Shown here in pieces: positions 52,846 to 60,321 of a DNA stretch of 64,000 nt (position 1 is the first letter of the stretch; each line of letters begins with the position of its first letter). The position numbers and the translations under genes are program-made. The notes under the pieces were generated by a model, which saw only the letters and a program-made list of their open reading frames with translations, had not been told where the DNA came from and did no database searches. Origin of the DNA: Rhodovarius crocodyli. Its GTDB lineage: Bacteria > Pseudomonadota > Alphaproteobacteria > Acetobacterales > Acetobacteraceae. The DNA lies in the NCBI RefSeq assembly GCF_004005855.1, contig NZ_SACL01000015.1:1-64000 (forward strand), read 5' to 3'.

Positions 52846-53250
52846 GTGACCGACCCCCGTACCGCCCCCTATGCCGCGCTGCTGCTGCGCCTCAGCCTGG
52901 GCATCCTGTTCCTGGCCCATGCCGGGCTGAAGATCTTCGTCTTCACCCCCGCCGGCACCGCGGGCTTCTTCGGCAGCCTCGGCCTGCCGGGCTGGCTCGC
53001 CTATGTCACCATCGCCTGGGAAGTGCTGGGCGCCGTCGCGCTGATCCTGGGCATCTATGCCCGCGCCGTGGCCATCGCGCTTGTCCCGGTGCTGCTGGGG
53101 GCCATCTTCACCGTGCACGGCAAGGCAGGCTTCTTCTTCACCGCCCAGGGCGGCGGCTGGGAGTTCCCCGCCTTCTGGATCGTCGGCCTGCTGGCGCTGG
53201 CCCTGATCGGCGACGGCGCCCGCGCGCTGCGCCCCACATTCACCAAGTAA
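52846..53250 (+). CDS. DoxX-family membrane protein
   Basis: A 134-residue protein starting at a GTG after GAAGGAGAGA. Four hydrophobic helices; family motifs LLLRLSLGILFLAHAGLKIF and LPGWLAYVTIAWEVLGAVALILG in outline, ending in AFWIVGLLALALIGDGA. DoxX proteins (for example MhqP in Bacillus) occur in quinone and thiol-stress operons. 14 bp before the VOC gene. Biochemical role is not established in the family. Confidence 0.88.
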   Translation: MTDPRTAPYAALLLRLSLGILFLAHAGLKIFVFTPAGTAGFFGSLGLPGWLAYVTIAWEVLGAVALILGIYARAVAIALVPVLLGAIFTVHGKAGFFFTAQGGGWEFPAFWIVGLLALALIGDGARALRPTFTK

Positions 53251-53264
53251 CGAGGAGTTCCGCC

Positions 53265-54056
53265 ATGTCCACGCCCAGCCTCGCGATCGGCCAGGTCACG
53301 CTCACCGTGCATGACCTCGATGTGACCAGCGACTTCTACCAGCGCGTCATCGGCCTGCACCTGCTGCGCGCCGATGCCGCCTCCGCCAGCCTGGGTGTGG
53401 GCGACCGCACCCTGCTGGAGCTGCGGCTGGACAAGGCGGCCCGGGCCCGCACCCACCGCGAGGCCGGCCTGTTCCACACCGCCTTCCTGCTGCCGTCGCG
53501 CGGCGATCTCGGCCGGTGGCTCGGGCATGGGGCACGTCTGCGCACCCCGTTGCAGGGCGCGTCCGACCACCTGGTCAGCGAGGCGCTCTATCTGGCCGAT
53601 CCCGAGGGCAACGGCATCGAGATCTATTCCGATCGCCCGAAGGAAAGCTGGTCCTGGCAGGACGGCCAGGTGCGCATGGCGACCGAGCCGCTCGACCTGG
53701 AGAACCTCTACGCCGCCGGCGCCGGCGGCGAATGGAAGGGCTTCCCGCCGGGCTCAGGCATTGGCCATGTCCATCTGCAGGTGGGCGCGCTGCCGCCGGC
53801 CGAGGCCTTCTATGCCGGCACGCTCGGCCTCGACATCACCTGCCGCTATCCGGGCGGCACCTTCTATTCGGCGGATGGCTATCACCACCATCTGGCCACC
53901 AACATCTGGAGCAGCCGGGGTGCGCCGGTGCGTGAGATGCCCTCGACCGGCCTGACGGAGCTTCGGCTGCTGCTCTCGCCGGAGCGCCTGGCGGCGCAGC
54001 CCGCCGCCGCCCTGGTCGACCCCTGGGGCACCCCCATCGCCCTGGCCGCGATCTGA
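53265..54056 (+). CDS. VOC-family ring-cleavage dioxygenase/glyoxalase-like protein
   Basis: A 263-residue protein after CGAGGAGT with two vicinal-oxygen-chelate halves: LTVHDLDVTSDFYQRVIGLHLL and ALYLADPEGNGIEIYSD in the first, IGHVHLQVGALPPAEAFYAGTLGLDITC and ATNIWSSRGAP in the second. This is the CatE/MhqO-like arrangement of extradiol dioxygenases acting on catechols or hydroquinones. It neighbours DoxX and a glutathionyl-hydroquinone reductase, supporting a quinone-related role. Confidence 0.9.
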   Translation: MSTPSLAIGQVTLTVHDLDVTSDFYQRVIGLHLLRADAASASLGVGDRTLLELRLDKAARARTHREAGLFHTAFLLPSRGDLGRWLGHGARLRTPLQGASDHLVSEALYLADPEGNGIEIYSDRPKESWSWQDGQVRMATEPLDLENLYAAGAGGEWKGFPPGSGIGHVHLQVGALPPAEAFYAGTLGLDITCRYPGGTFYSADGYHHHLATNIWSSRGAPVREMPSTGLTELRLLLSPERLAAQPAAALVDPWGTPIALAAI

Positions 54057-54059
54057 GCC

Positions 54060-55001
54060 ATGCTGGTCGACGGGAAATGGGCTGCCGACTGGCAACCCGT
54101 GCAAGCCACCGACGCCAAGGGCGGCTTCGTGCGCCAGGTCTCGGGCTTCCGTCATTGGGTGACACCCGATGGCGCCCCGGGGCCCACGGGGCAGGGCGGC
54201 TTCAAGGCCGAGGCCGGGCGCTATCACCTCTATGTCGCGCTGATCTGCCCCTGGGCCAGCCGCGCGCTGATCGCGCGCCGGCTGAAGGGGCTGGAGGCGG
54301 TGGTGGGGCTTTCCGTGGTCGAGCCCGAACTGGGCGACGAGGGCTGGGCCTTCGCCGCGCCCGACGCGCTGACCGGGGCGGGGCATATCCATCAGCTCTA
54401 TACCCGCGCGGACCCGCACTACACCGGGCGCGCCACCGTGCCCGTGCTGTGGGACACGCAGCTCGGCACCATCGTGAACAATGAATCGGCCGACATCCTG
54501 GCGATGTTCGACAGCGGCTTCGGCGCCCTGGCCTCGGGCCCCGTGCTGCGCCCCACGGCACTGCTGCCGGCCATCGAGGCGCTGAACGGGCGCCTGTACC
54601 ACACGCTGAACAACGGCGTGTACCGCGCGGGCTTCGCCACCACCCAGGCTGCCTATGCCGAGGCCTTCGCCGATGTGTTCGCCACGCTGGATGCCATGGA
54701 GGCCCGGCTGGCGGAGGGCGGGCCCTTCCTGCTGGGCGAGGCGCTGACCGAGCCCGACATCCGGCTGTTCGTCACGCTGGTGCGCTTCGATGCCGCCTAT
54801 CATGGCCTGTTCAAGTGCAACCTGCGCCGGCTGGCCGACTACCCCGCGCTCAGCGCCTGGATGGCGCGCATGCTGGCGGTGCCCGGCATCCGCCAGACGG
54901 TCAGCATCGATCACATCAAGCGCGGCTACTATTCGATCAAGGCGCTGAACCCGACCGGCATCGTGCCGCTGGGGCCGGAGCTGCCGTGGCTCATGCCATG
55001 A
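54060..55001 (+). CDS. Glutathionyl-hydroquinone reductase (Xi-class GST, YqjG/ECM4 type)
   Basis: A 313-residue glutathione transferase. The active-site Cys is C63 in YVALICPWASRALIARRLKGL; the C-terminal domain has RADPHYTGRATVPVLWDTQ and ETLDA-type helices ending in IKRGYYSIKALNPTGIVPLGP, a signature of Xi-class enzymes. It reduces glutathionyl-hydroquinones to hydroquinones. 3 bp from the VOC gene and 4-bp overlap with the esterase gene: part of one operon. Confidence 0.93.
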   Translation: MLVDGKWAADWQPVQATDAKGGFVRQVSGFRHWVTPDGAPGPTGQGGFKAEAGRYHLYVALICPWASRALIARRLKGLEAVVGLSVVEPELGDEGWAFAAPDALTGAGHIHQLYTRADPHYTGRATVPVLWDTQLGTIVNNESADILAMFDSGFGALASGPVLRPTALLPAIEALNGRLYHTLNNGVYRAGFATTQAAYAEAFADVFATLDAMEARLAEGGPFLLGEALTEPDIRLFVTLVRFDAAYHGLFKCNLRRLADYPALSAWMARMLAVPGIRQTVSIDHIKRGYYSIKALNPTGIVPLGPELPWLMP

Positions 55002-55600
55002 AGCGGCCGCTCGTGATCCTGCTGCACGGCGTGGGCAGCGACGGCGCGGATATCGGCCGGCTGGCGGGTTTCTGGGGCCAGAGCCTGCCGGGCGCGATCT
55101 TCGAGGCGCCCGACGGGCCGGAGCCCATGGGCGCGGGGCGGCAATGGTTCAGTGTGGCCGGGGTGACGGCACAGAACCGGCCCGCGCGCGTCGCCGCGGC
55201 GCGGCCGGGCTTCGATGCGGTGCTGAACGACATCCTGGCCAGGCATCATGTCGATGACCTGCGGGGGGTGGCGCTGGTCGGCTTCTCCCAGGGGGCGATC
55301 ATGGCGCTGGACGGGCTGGCCGACGGGCGCTGGCCGGTGGGGGCGGTGGTCGCCTTCTCCGGCAGGCTGGCCACGCCCCCGCCGCTGGCGCCCGCGACGG
55401 GCACGCCCGTGCTGCTGCTGCATGGCGCACTGGACCCGGTCATGCCGCCCGCCGAAAGCGAGCAGGCGGCCGAGACGCTGCGCGGGCTGGGGGTGCGGGT
55501 GCAATGCCGCATCATCCCGGGGCTGGACCACGCCATCTCGGCCGAGGGCGCGGCCATGGCCGGGCATTTCCTGGCAGGTTGCCTGGCGACCAACCCATAG
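54998..55600 (+). CDS. Phospholipase/carboxylesterase-type alpha/beta hydrolase
   Basis: A 200-residue alpha/beta hydrolase of the PF02230 type. First strand with oxyanion: LVILLHGVGSDGADI; nucleophile Ser in VALVGFSQGAIMAL; Asp in LLHGALDPVMPP; His in GLDHAISAEG. Similar esterases (MhqD) belong to hydroquinone-resistance regulons. Its ATG overlaps the reductase stop. Confidence 0.9.
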   Translation: MKRPLVILLHGVGSDGADIGRLAGFWGQSLPGAIFEAPDGPEPMGAGRQWFSVAGVTAQNRPARVAAARPGFDAVLNDILARHHVDDLRGVALVGFSQGAIMALDGLADGRWPVGAVVAFSGRLATPPPLAPATGTPVLLLHGALDPVMPPAESEQAAETLRGLGVRVQCRIIPGLDHAISAEGAAMAGHFLAGCLATNP

Positions 55601-55632
55601 CCGCGCCGCGCCCGCCGGGCCAATCTGCGGCG

Positions 55633-56469
55633 ATGTCGATGATCCTGTGGCGCGACGGCCTGACCGTCGCGGGTGCCGATGACGGCGCGAGGCGGCCCTG
55701 GTGGAGCCTGACCAAGACCGCCATCGCGGCCGGCGTGCTCGCCCTGGCTCGGGATGGGCTGGTGGCGCTGGACGAGCCCTTGCCTGTGCCGGGCGCCACG
55801 CCGCGCGCCCTGCTGCTGCACCGGGCGGGGCTGCCGGATTACGGCTGGCTTGCCGGGTATCACGCGGCGGTGGCGGAGGGCGGGCCCGCCTGGTCCGCCG
55901 GGGAGATGCTGGCGCGCGCCGCCTTCCTGGCGCCGCCGGCAGCCGGCTTCAGCTATTCCAACATCGGCTACATGCATCTGCGGCAATTGGTGGAGGCGCG
56001 CATGGGCATGCCGTTCTCGGCCGCGATCCGCTCATTGGTGCTGGGGCCGCTGGGCCTCACGGCCACCGCCCTGGCCGATGCCCCCGGCGTGCCGGGGCAC
56101 CCGGATTACGACCCGGGCTGGGTCTATCACGGGCTGCTGATGGGGCCGGTCGAGGAGATGGCGCTGTTCCTGCACCGCCTGTTCACCGGCCCGCTGCTGC
56201 CGCGCGAATTGCTGGCGATGATGCGCGCGGCCGAGCCGGTGGGCGGGGCCCTGCCGGGCCGGCCATGGCTCACGCCCGGCTATGGGCTTGGGCTGATGGC
56301 GGGCGAGATCGCGCCCGGCATCCGCATGGAGGGCCATACGGGCGGCGGGCCGGGCAGCGCCATCGTGGCCTATCGCCGCCCCGATACCGTCAGCGTGGTG
56401 GCGGGGTTCGCCGAAGGCCCGGCGGGCGACGCGCTGGAAAGCGAGGCCGCCCGCCTGTTGCTGGCTTAG
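55633..56469 (+). CDS. Serine beta-lactamase-like hydrolase
   Basis: A 278-residue protein of the class C beta-lactamase/esterase EstB group. SxxK is S25LTK in WWSLTKT; the YxN motif is YSNIGYMHLRQLVE; the late HTGGGPGS replaces KTG, as is usual in esterase members. It lacks a signal peptide, arguing for a cytoplasmic esterase rather than antibiotic resistance. 32 bp after the esterase gene; it may be the last gene of the operon. Confidence 0.85.
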   Translation: MSMILWRDGLTVAGADDGARRPWWSLTKTAIAAGVLALARDGLVALDEPLPVPGATPRALLLHRAGLPDYGWLAGYHAAVAEGGPAWSAGEMLARAAFLAPPAAGFSYSNIGYMHLRQLVEARMGMPFSAAIRSLVLGPLGLTATALADAPGVPGHPDYDPGWVYHGLLMGPVEEMALFLHRLFTGPLLPRELLAMMRAAEPVGGALPGRPWLTPGYGLGLMAGEIAPGIRMEGHTGGGPGSAIVAYRRPDTVSVVAGFAEGPAGDALESEAARLLLA

Positions 56470-57428
56470 AACAGCAGGCCCTTCTTCAGCAGGCCGTGCA
56501 CGCCCTTCTCGCCGTTCACGCTCTGCGTCACGTGGAAGTCCACCGCCAGCGAGCAGAACTGATAGGCGTCGGCGGCCGAGAGGTTGGTGCGGCTGGTGAT
56601 GAAGGTGATCATCTCCCGCAGCGCCTTCTTCATCGCCTCGTCCATGTCCTCATGCATGCCCATGGTGATGTAGTGGGTGGCCGTCTCGGCGCGCGGATAG
56701 ACCTGGTTGGTGGCCTTCTCAAGCGTCAGGCGGAAATGGCCGGTCAGGCAGATCTCCAGCGCGTTGATGCACACCTCGCCGTCGCCCTGCAGGCCGTGCC
56801 CGTCGCCGGCGCTGAACATGGCGCCCGGCACATGCACCGGCAGGAACAGGGTGCTGCCCGCCTGCATCTCCTTGTTGTCCAGATTGCCGCCATGCGCGCG
56901 CGGCTCCTTGGTGGAGATGTTGCCCCAATCCTTGGGCGGGGCCACGCCCATCACCCCGAAGAAGGGCGCCAGCGGCAGCTTGATGCCGCCGCCCATGGGC
57001 ACGGTGCAGGTGCGCTCGTCATGGTTGACCGGGATGTGGATGACGCGGCGATAGGGGAAATCCTCGGGGATGGTGCCGCCGAGCGGACGGAAACCGCAGA
57101 AGCCCCAGTCATTGCCGACCTCGATCTTCTCGATGTCTACGCGCAGCGTGTCGCCGGGCTCGGCGCCCTTCACGGCGATGGGGCCGGTGATCAGGTGGGG
57201 GCCGAGGCGCGGGAGCTTCCCGTCGGCATGGGCCTTGTGCAGGGCCAGCAGCTTGGGCGGGATGGAGAGGCCGCTGCCCTCGGGCGGCATCTGCTCCGGC
57301 CCGCCGGACATGGTCTCCAGCACGACCAGATCGCCGCTCTCGACCGTGAGGACGGGGGCGAAGCTGGCGTCGAAACTGCCGAAGCGGACGTTTTCGGGCG
57401 TGGCCGGGACGTGATATTGGGCGGGCAT
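56466..57428 (-). CDS. Acetamidase/formamidase family protein
   Basis: A 320-residue protein of the FmdA/AmdA family. Motifs: GDLVVLETMSGGPEQMPPEG, ITGPIAVKGAEPGDTLRVDI, LPLAPFFGVMGVAPP and MFSAGDGHGLQGDGEVC, the last typical of the family's active-site region. It hydrolyses a short amide to acid and ammonia. Its stop overlaps that of the convergent serine hydrolase by 4 bp. No amide transporter lies adjacent. Confidence 0.9.
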   Translation of the reverse strand: MPAQYHVPATPENVRFGSFDASFAPVLTVESGDLVVLETMSGGPEQMPPEGSGLSIPPKLLALHKAHADGKLPRLGPHLITGPIAVKGAEPGDTLRVDIEKIEVGNDWGFCGFRPLGGTIPEDFPYRRVIHIPVNHDERTCTVPMGGGIKLPLAPFFGVMGVAPPKDWGNISTKEPRAHGGNLDNKEMQAGSTLFLPVHVPGAMFSAGDGHGLQGDGEVCINALEICLTGHFRLTLEKATNQVYPRAETATHYITMGMHEDMDEAMKKALREMITFITSRTNLSAADAYQFCSLAVDFHVTQSVNGEKGVHGLLKKGLLF

Positions 57429-57533
57429 AGGAACCTCCTGTGTCAGGCGGAGGTTCCGGGATTCGCGCGGGCTTGAAAAGCCGGGGCAGGCCGGTGCGGG
57501 GCGGCCCCGCGCCGGAATTGACCAATAATGCGG

Positions 57534-58190
57534 CTAGGCCAGCCCGCCGAACGCCACCATGGAGGTCTGCACCTGGCGGATCACCTCGGACAGGGAGCGG
57601 TTCAGCTCCTCCAGATCCGCGATCAGGTCCACGCGGGCGGTGGTCTCCTCCAGCTCCGGCGGGGTCAGCAGCAGGGGCACGAGGCCCGTGGCGCGACACA
57701 GGCCCACCAGCAGCGCGTCACGCGGCTCGGGGATATCGTCGGAGAGGATGAGGTCACGCAGGCGCGCGCGCACTTCCTTAACCTCGGCGCTGCCCTCGGC
57801 CGCCTTGGGGTAGCGGCGGTCGGAGAACACCCAGAGGAACTTGCCTTCCTCCAGCTTCAGCACGCCGTGCCTGGTCAGGCGCTCCAGCAGCACATCGCGG
57901 AAATGCTCGCCCTTCAGGCCGAGCTCGGCGATCCAGTGGCGGCTGTCCTCGATGCTGGGGGCTGCCGAGATCATCTCCAGCGCCTCATCCAGCACGGCAT
58001 CGCCGGTGGTCTTGGCATCGGTCACGACCACGCGCTCGATGTCGGTGTCGATGGCGCCACGGAGCGACAGCTCCATCAGCACCGCGCCCGCGATCGCGTA
58101 ATCCGCGGCCGGCGGCGGCAGCCCGACAGGCCGCCCCGTGCGGTCATCGAGCAGGAGAAGGACGATTTCCTCGGGCATTGAGAGCTGCAT
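57534..58190 (-). CDS. GPP34 (Golgi phosphoprotein 3-like) domain protein
   Basis: A 218-residue protein. LSMPEEIVLLLLDDRTGRPV, YAIAGAVLMELSLRGAIDTD and LLERLTRHGVLKLEEGKFLWVFSDRRYP are the conserved helices of the GPP34 fold, known from eukaryotic GOLPH3, which binds phosphoinositides. Bacterial members are uncharacterised; a lipid-binding peripheral membrane role is a reasonable guess. Single gene. Confidence 0.88.
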   Translation of the reverse strand: MQLSMPEEIVLLLLDDRTGRPVGLPPPAADYAIAGAVLMELSLRGAIDTDIERVVVTDAKTTGDAVLDEALEMISAAPSIEDSRHWIAELGLKGEHFRDVLLERLTRHGVLKLEEGKFLWVFSDRRYPKAAEGSAEVKEVRARLRDLILSDDIPEPRDALLVGLCRATGLVPLLLTPPELEETTARVDLIADLEELNRSLSEVIRQVQTSMVAFGGLA

Positions 58191-58282
58191 GCGGGCAGCC
58201 TAGCCCCAGTCGGCCCGGCTGCGGAAGGGCTTCATACAACCTTAAACATCGGGGTGCAGGCTGCGAGGCTGGAGGAAGCGCC

Positions 58283-58657
58283 ATGACGCCACCGACGGCC
58301 CTGACGGACCCGGCAGAGGAGCTGCGCGAAACCCGCGCCCGGCTGGCGCGGCTGCTGGCCGAACAGCAGAAGCTGCACCTGGCCATGCTGGCTGAGGCAC
58401 GCGGCTGGAAACGGTACTCGCTCAACGGCCAGGCCCGGCAGGAAATCGACCTCAGCGCCGATCTGCTGGAACAATACCTCTCGGCCGGCGATGCCTTCCT
58501 GGAGAACATGCGCGGCCGCATGGAAGCACGCCTGGGCCTGCTGCGCCGGGGCGAACCGCTGGTGAACGGCAAACCCGACGACGCCCCTGGCCACGGCGCC
58601 TTCTGGCTCTGCTTCTCCCGCCTCTGCGCCGTGCTGAGGCGGCTGGAGCGGCGGTGA
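58283..58657 (+). CDS. Hypothetical alpha-helical protein
   Basis: A 124-residue protein. The first part, ELRETRARLARLLAEQQKLHLAMLAEARGW in outline, predicts a coiled coil; EIDLSADLLEQYLSAGDAFLENMRGRMEARLGLL continues helical. No signal peptide or known domain. The ATG giving MTPPTALTD is chosen from codon bias; the upstream frame is Cys/Arg-rich and unlike the rest. Function unknown. Confidence 0.6.
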   Translation: MTPPTALTDPAEELRETRARLARLLAEQQKLHLAMLAEARGWKRYSLNGQARQEIDLSADLLEQYLSAGDAFLENMRGRMEARLGLLRRGEPLVNGKPDDAPGHGAFWLCFSRLCAVLRRLERR

Positions 58658-58663
58658 GGTGAG

Positions 58664-58909
58664 CCGGGGGGGGCGCCCCCGGACCCCGAGCCAGGGGCGC
58701 TGCCCCCGGCACCCCCGCCAGGAGCCTGTGGCCCCTGGACCCACTCGAGTCTTCTGAAAGTTTGGGGAAGGGGCTGAAAACGAGCGCGGGGTCAGAGCGC
58801 GCTCTGTGCCCCTTCCCCAAACTTTCAGCGCCCGGTTTCCAAAGGCCCTTCGGCCTTTGGTGGGTCCAGGGCAAAGCCCTGGTCAGGGGTCCGGGGGTGA
58901 AACCCCCGG
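58664..58909. repeat. Paired GC-rich hairpin arrays with a 21-bp inverted repeat
   Basis: Left array: CCGGGGGGGGCGCCCCCGG, CCAGGGGCGCTGCCCCCGG and a CCAGGAGCC...CCCTGG hairpin. Centre: perfect 21-nt arms at 58754-58774 and 58808-58828 (CTGAAAGTTTGGGGAAGGGG core), enclosing a 33-nt loop. Right array, inverted: CCAAAGGCC/GGCCTTTGG (58839-58860), CCAGGGC/GCCCTGG (58866-58882) and CCGGGGGT/ACCCCCGG (58891-58909). It occupies the junction of two convergent genes and repeats the plan seen at 30177-30417. Confidence 0.75.
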
Positions 58910-58916
58910 TTCCACC

Positions 58917-60281
58917 TTACCCCCGTTCGATCGCCACCAGCGCGCTGCGCGGCGGGGTGCCGGGGGTGAAGTCCGGCCAGCGGGTCGCCGGGCGGCTGTA
59001 GCTGCGGCCGGGTTCGGCGCCCGGGGTGCGGATGCAGGTGAACAGTGCCGCGCCGTCGGGCGACAGGCCGAGCCCGCCCACGCGCGCGCCGCGCGGCATC
59101 ACCAGCGCCGGGCGCCCATCGGGGGTCATCACGGTCGAGGAGTAGCCGTAGCCCGCGTCGTTGCCGATCCAGAGCTGGCCGCGCTGGTCCCCGGTCAGCG
59201 CCGAGAGGCCCGGTGCCATCCCGGCCGGCAGCAGGGAGGTGACGCGCGAGGTATCGACCACCCCGCGCAGGCCGGTGGCACCCTGGCCGGGCGCGCCGAC
59301 GACCAGCGCATCCGCCACGATGGCCAGGCTGGCGCCGGCCGGCAGGGGGCGGGCGCCGGCCTGGGCCAGGGCGGCCGGCAGGTCCTGCCAGGCATCGGCG
59401 CCGAGCGGCGCCCAGGTGACGTCGGCGCCGTTGAAGCGCGCGGCCGAGAGCGTGCCGGCCGCCAGCGCGTCGGGTGAGGTCGCGGCCTCCGCCGAGACGA
59501 AGCGGGCGAGGCCGGTCTGGTGCGCCAGGTACACCACCAGCTTGCCCTCGGGCGAGACCTGCGCCGCGATGGCCTGCGGCGCGCGGCCCAGGGCCGTGCG
59601 CTTCACCGGAATGTCGGAGGGCTCGAAGGGGTTCACCTCGACCACCCAGCCCTGGGCGGCGGTGATGCGGCCGGGCAGGCGGTTGGTCCAGTCGCTGGCC
59701 TCGCTTTCGGCCAGCAACAGACGGTCCGCGGTGCCGCAGCCGGCGCCCGCGCCATAGATGCCGTTGATGGCGCCGCCCAGCTGCTCTGCGGCGGGCCCGT
59801 CGGCGCGGCACAGGGTGCGCGCGCCCAGATGGCGCGACTGATAGCCGCCCGAGGAGAGCACCCAGGCGCGCCCGCGCTTCTCCAGGTTGATGATCGAGAC
59901 GCCCTGCATGGCCGCGGAGACGTCGGGGCGGTCACGGCCGTCCGGGTAGGCCATGGCGGGGTCGACGCCCGGATGGGCCACGGCCACCACGGCGCGCGGC
60001 ACGCCGTCGGTGGCGCGCGGCGGGGTGAATACGGCCAGCAGTTCCGCATCCCAGCCGAACTGGGCGGAGACGGCATCGGCATCCGGGGCGTTGGGTGCCC
60101 AGGCCGGGGCATCCGACAGCACCGGGTCGCCCCAGCGGGCCAGCACGTCCAGGCGCCAGCCGCCGGCGACCGAGGTGCCCTGCTGGGCCTGCAGGCCACC
60201 GCTGGAGAGGCCCTGCGCGGAGGCGAGGGCCGGGGCGGCGAGAACGCCGGAGGAAGCGAGGAGAAGACCGCGACGGTTCAT
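58917..60281 (-). CDS. PhoX/DUF839-like secreted protein
   Basis: A 454-residue protein starting at the ATG giving NRRGLLLASSGVLAAPALASAQ, a Tat-like or Sec leader. LDVLARWGDPVLSDAP, GWDAELLAVFTPP and LFTCIRTPGAEPGRS resemble the N- and C-terminal parts of PhoX/DUF839 proteins, whose canonical members are about 650 residues, so this is a short variant. Classical PhoX alkaline phosphatases need calcium and iron and act in the periplasm; activity here is uncertain. 40 bp downstream of the molybdoenzyme gene. Confidence 0.75.
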   Translation of the reverse strand: MNRRGLLLASSGVLAAPALASAQGLSSGGLQAQQGTSVAGGWRLDVLARWGDPVLSDAPAWAPNAPDADAVSAQFGWDAELLAVFTPPRATDGVPRAVVAVAHPGVDPAMAYPDGRDRPDVSAAMQGVSIINLEKRGRAWVLSSGGYQSRHLGARTLCRADGPAAEQLGGAINGIYGAGAGCGTADRLLLAESEASDWTNRLPGRITAAQGWVVEVNPFEPSDIPVKRTALGRAPQAIAAQVSPEGKLVVYLAHQTGLARFVSAEAATSPDALAAGTLSAARFNGADVTWAPLGADAWQDLPAALAQAGARPLPAGASLAIVADALVVGAPGQGATGLRGVVDTSRVTSLLPAGMAPGLSALTGDQRGQLWIGNDAGYGYSSTVMTPDGRPALVMPRGARVGGLGLSPDGAALFTCIRTPGAEPGRSYSRPATRWPDFTPGTPPRSALVAIERG

Positions 60282-60321
60282 GCCCGGAATATCGGCCCGC
60301 AGGCCTTCCCGGGCAATGGGG

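Noticed and set aside
55633-56469. Serine hydrolase considered as an antibiotic-resistance beta-lactamase
   Set aside because: No signal peptide, and HTGGGPG replaces the KTG motif; esterase-type members of the family fit better.
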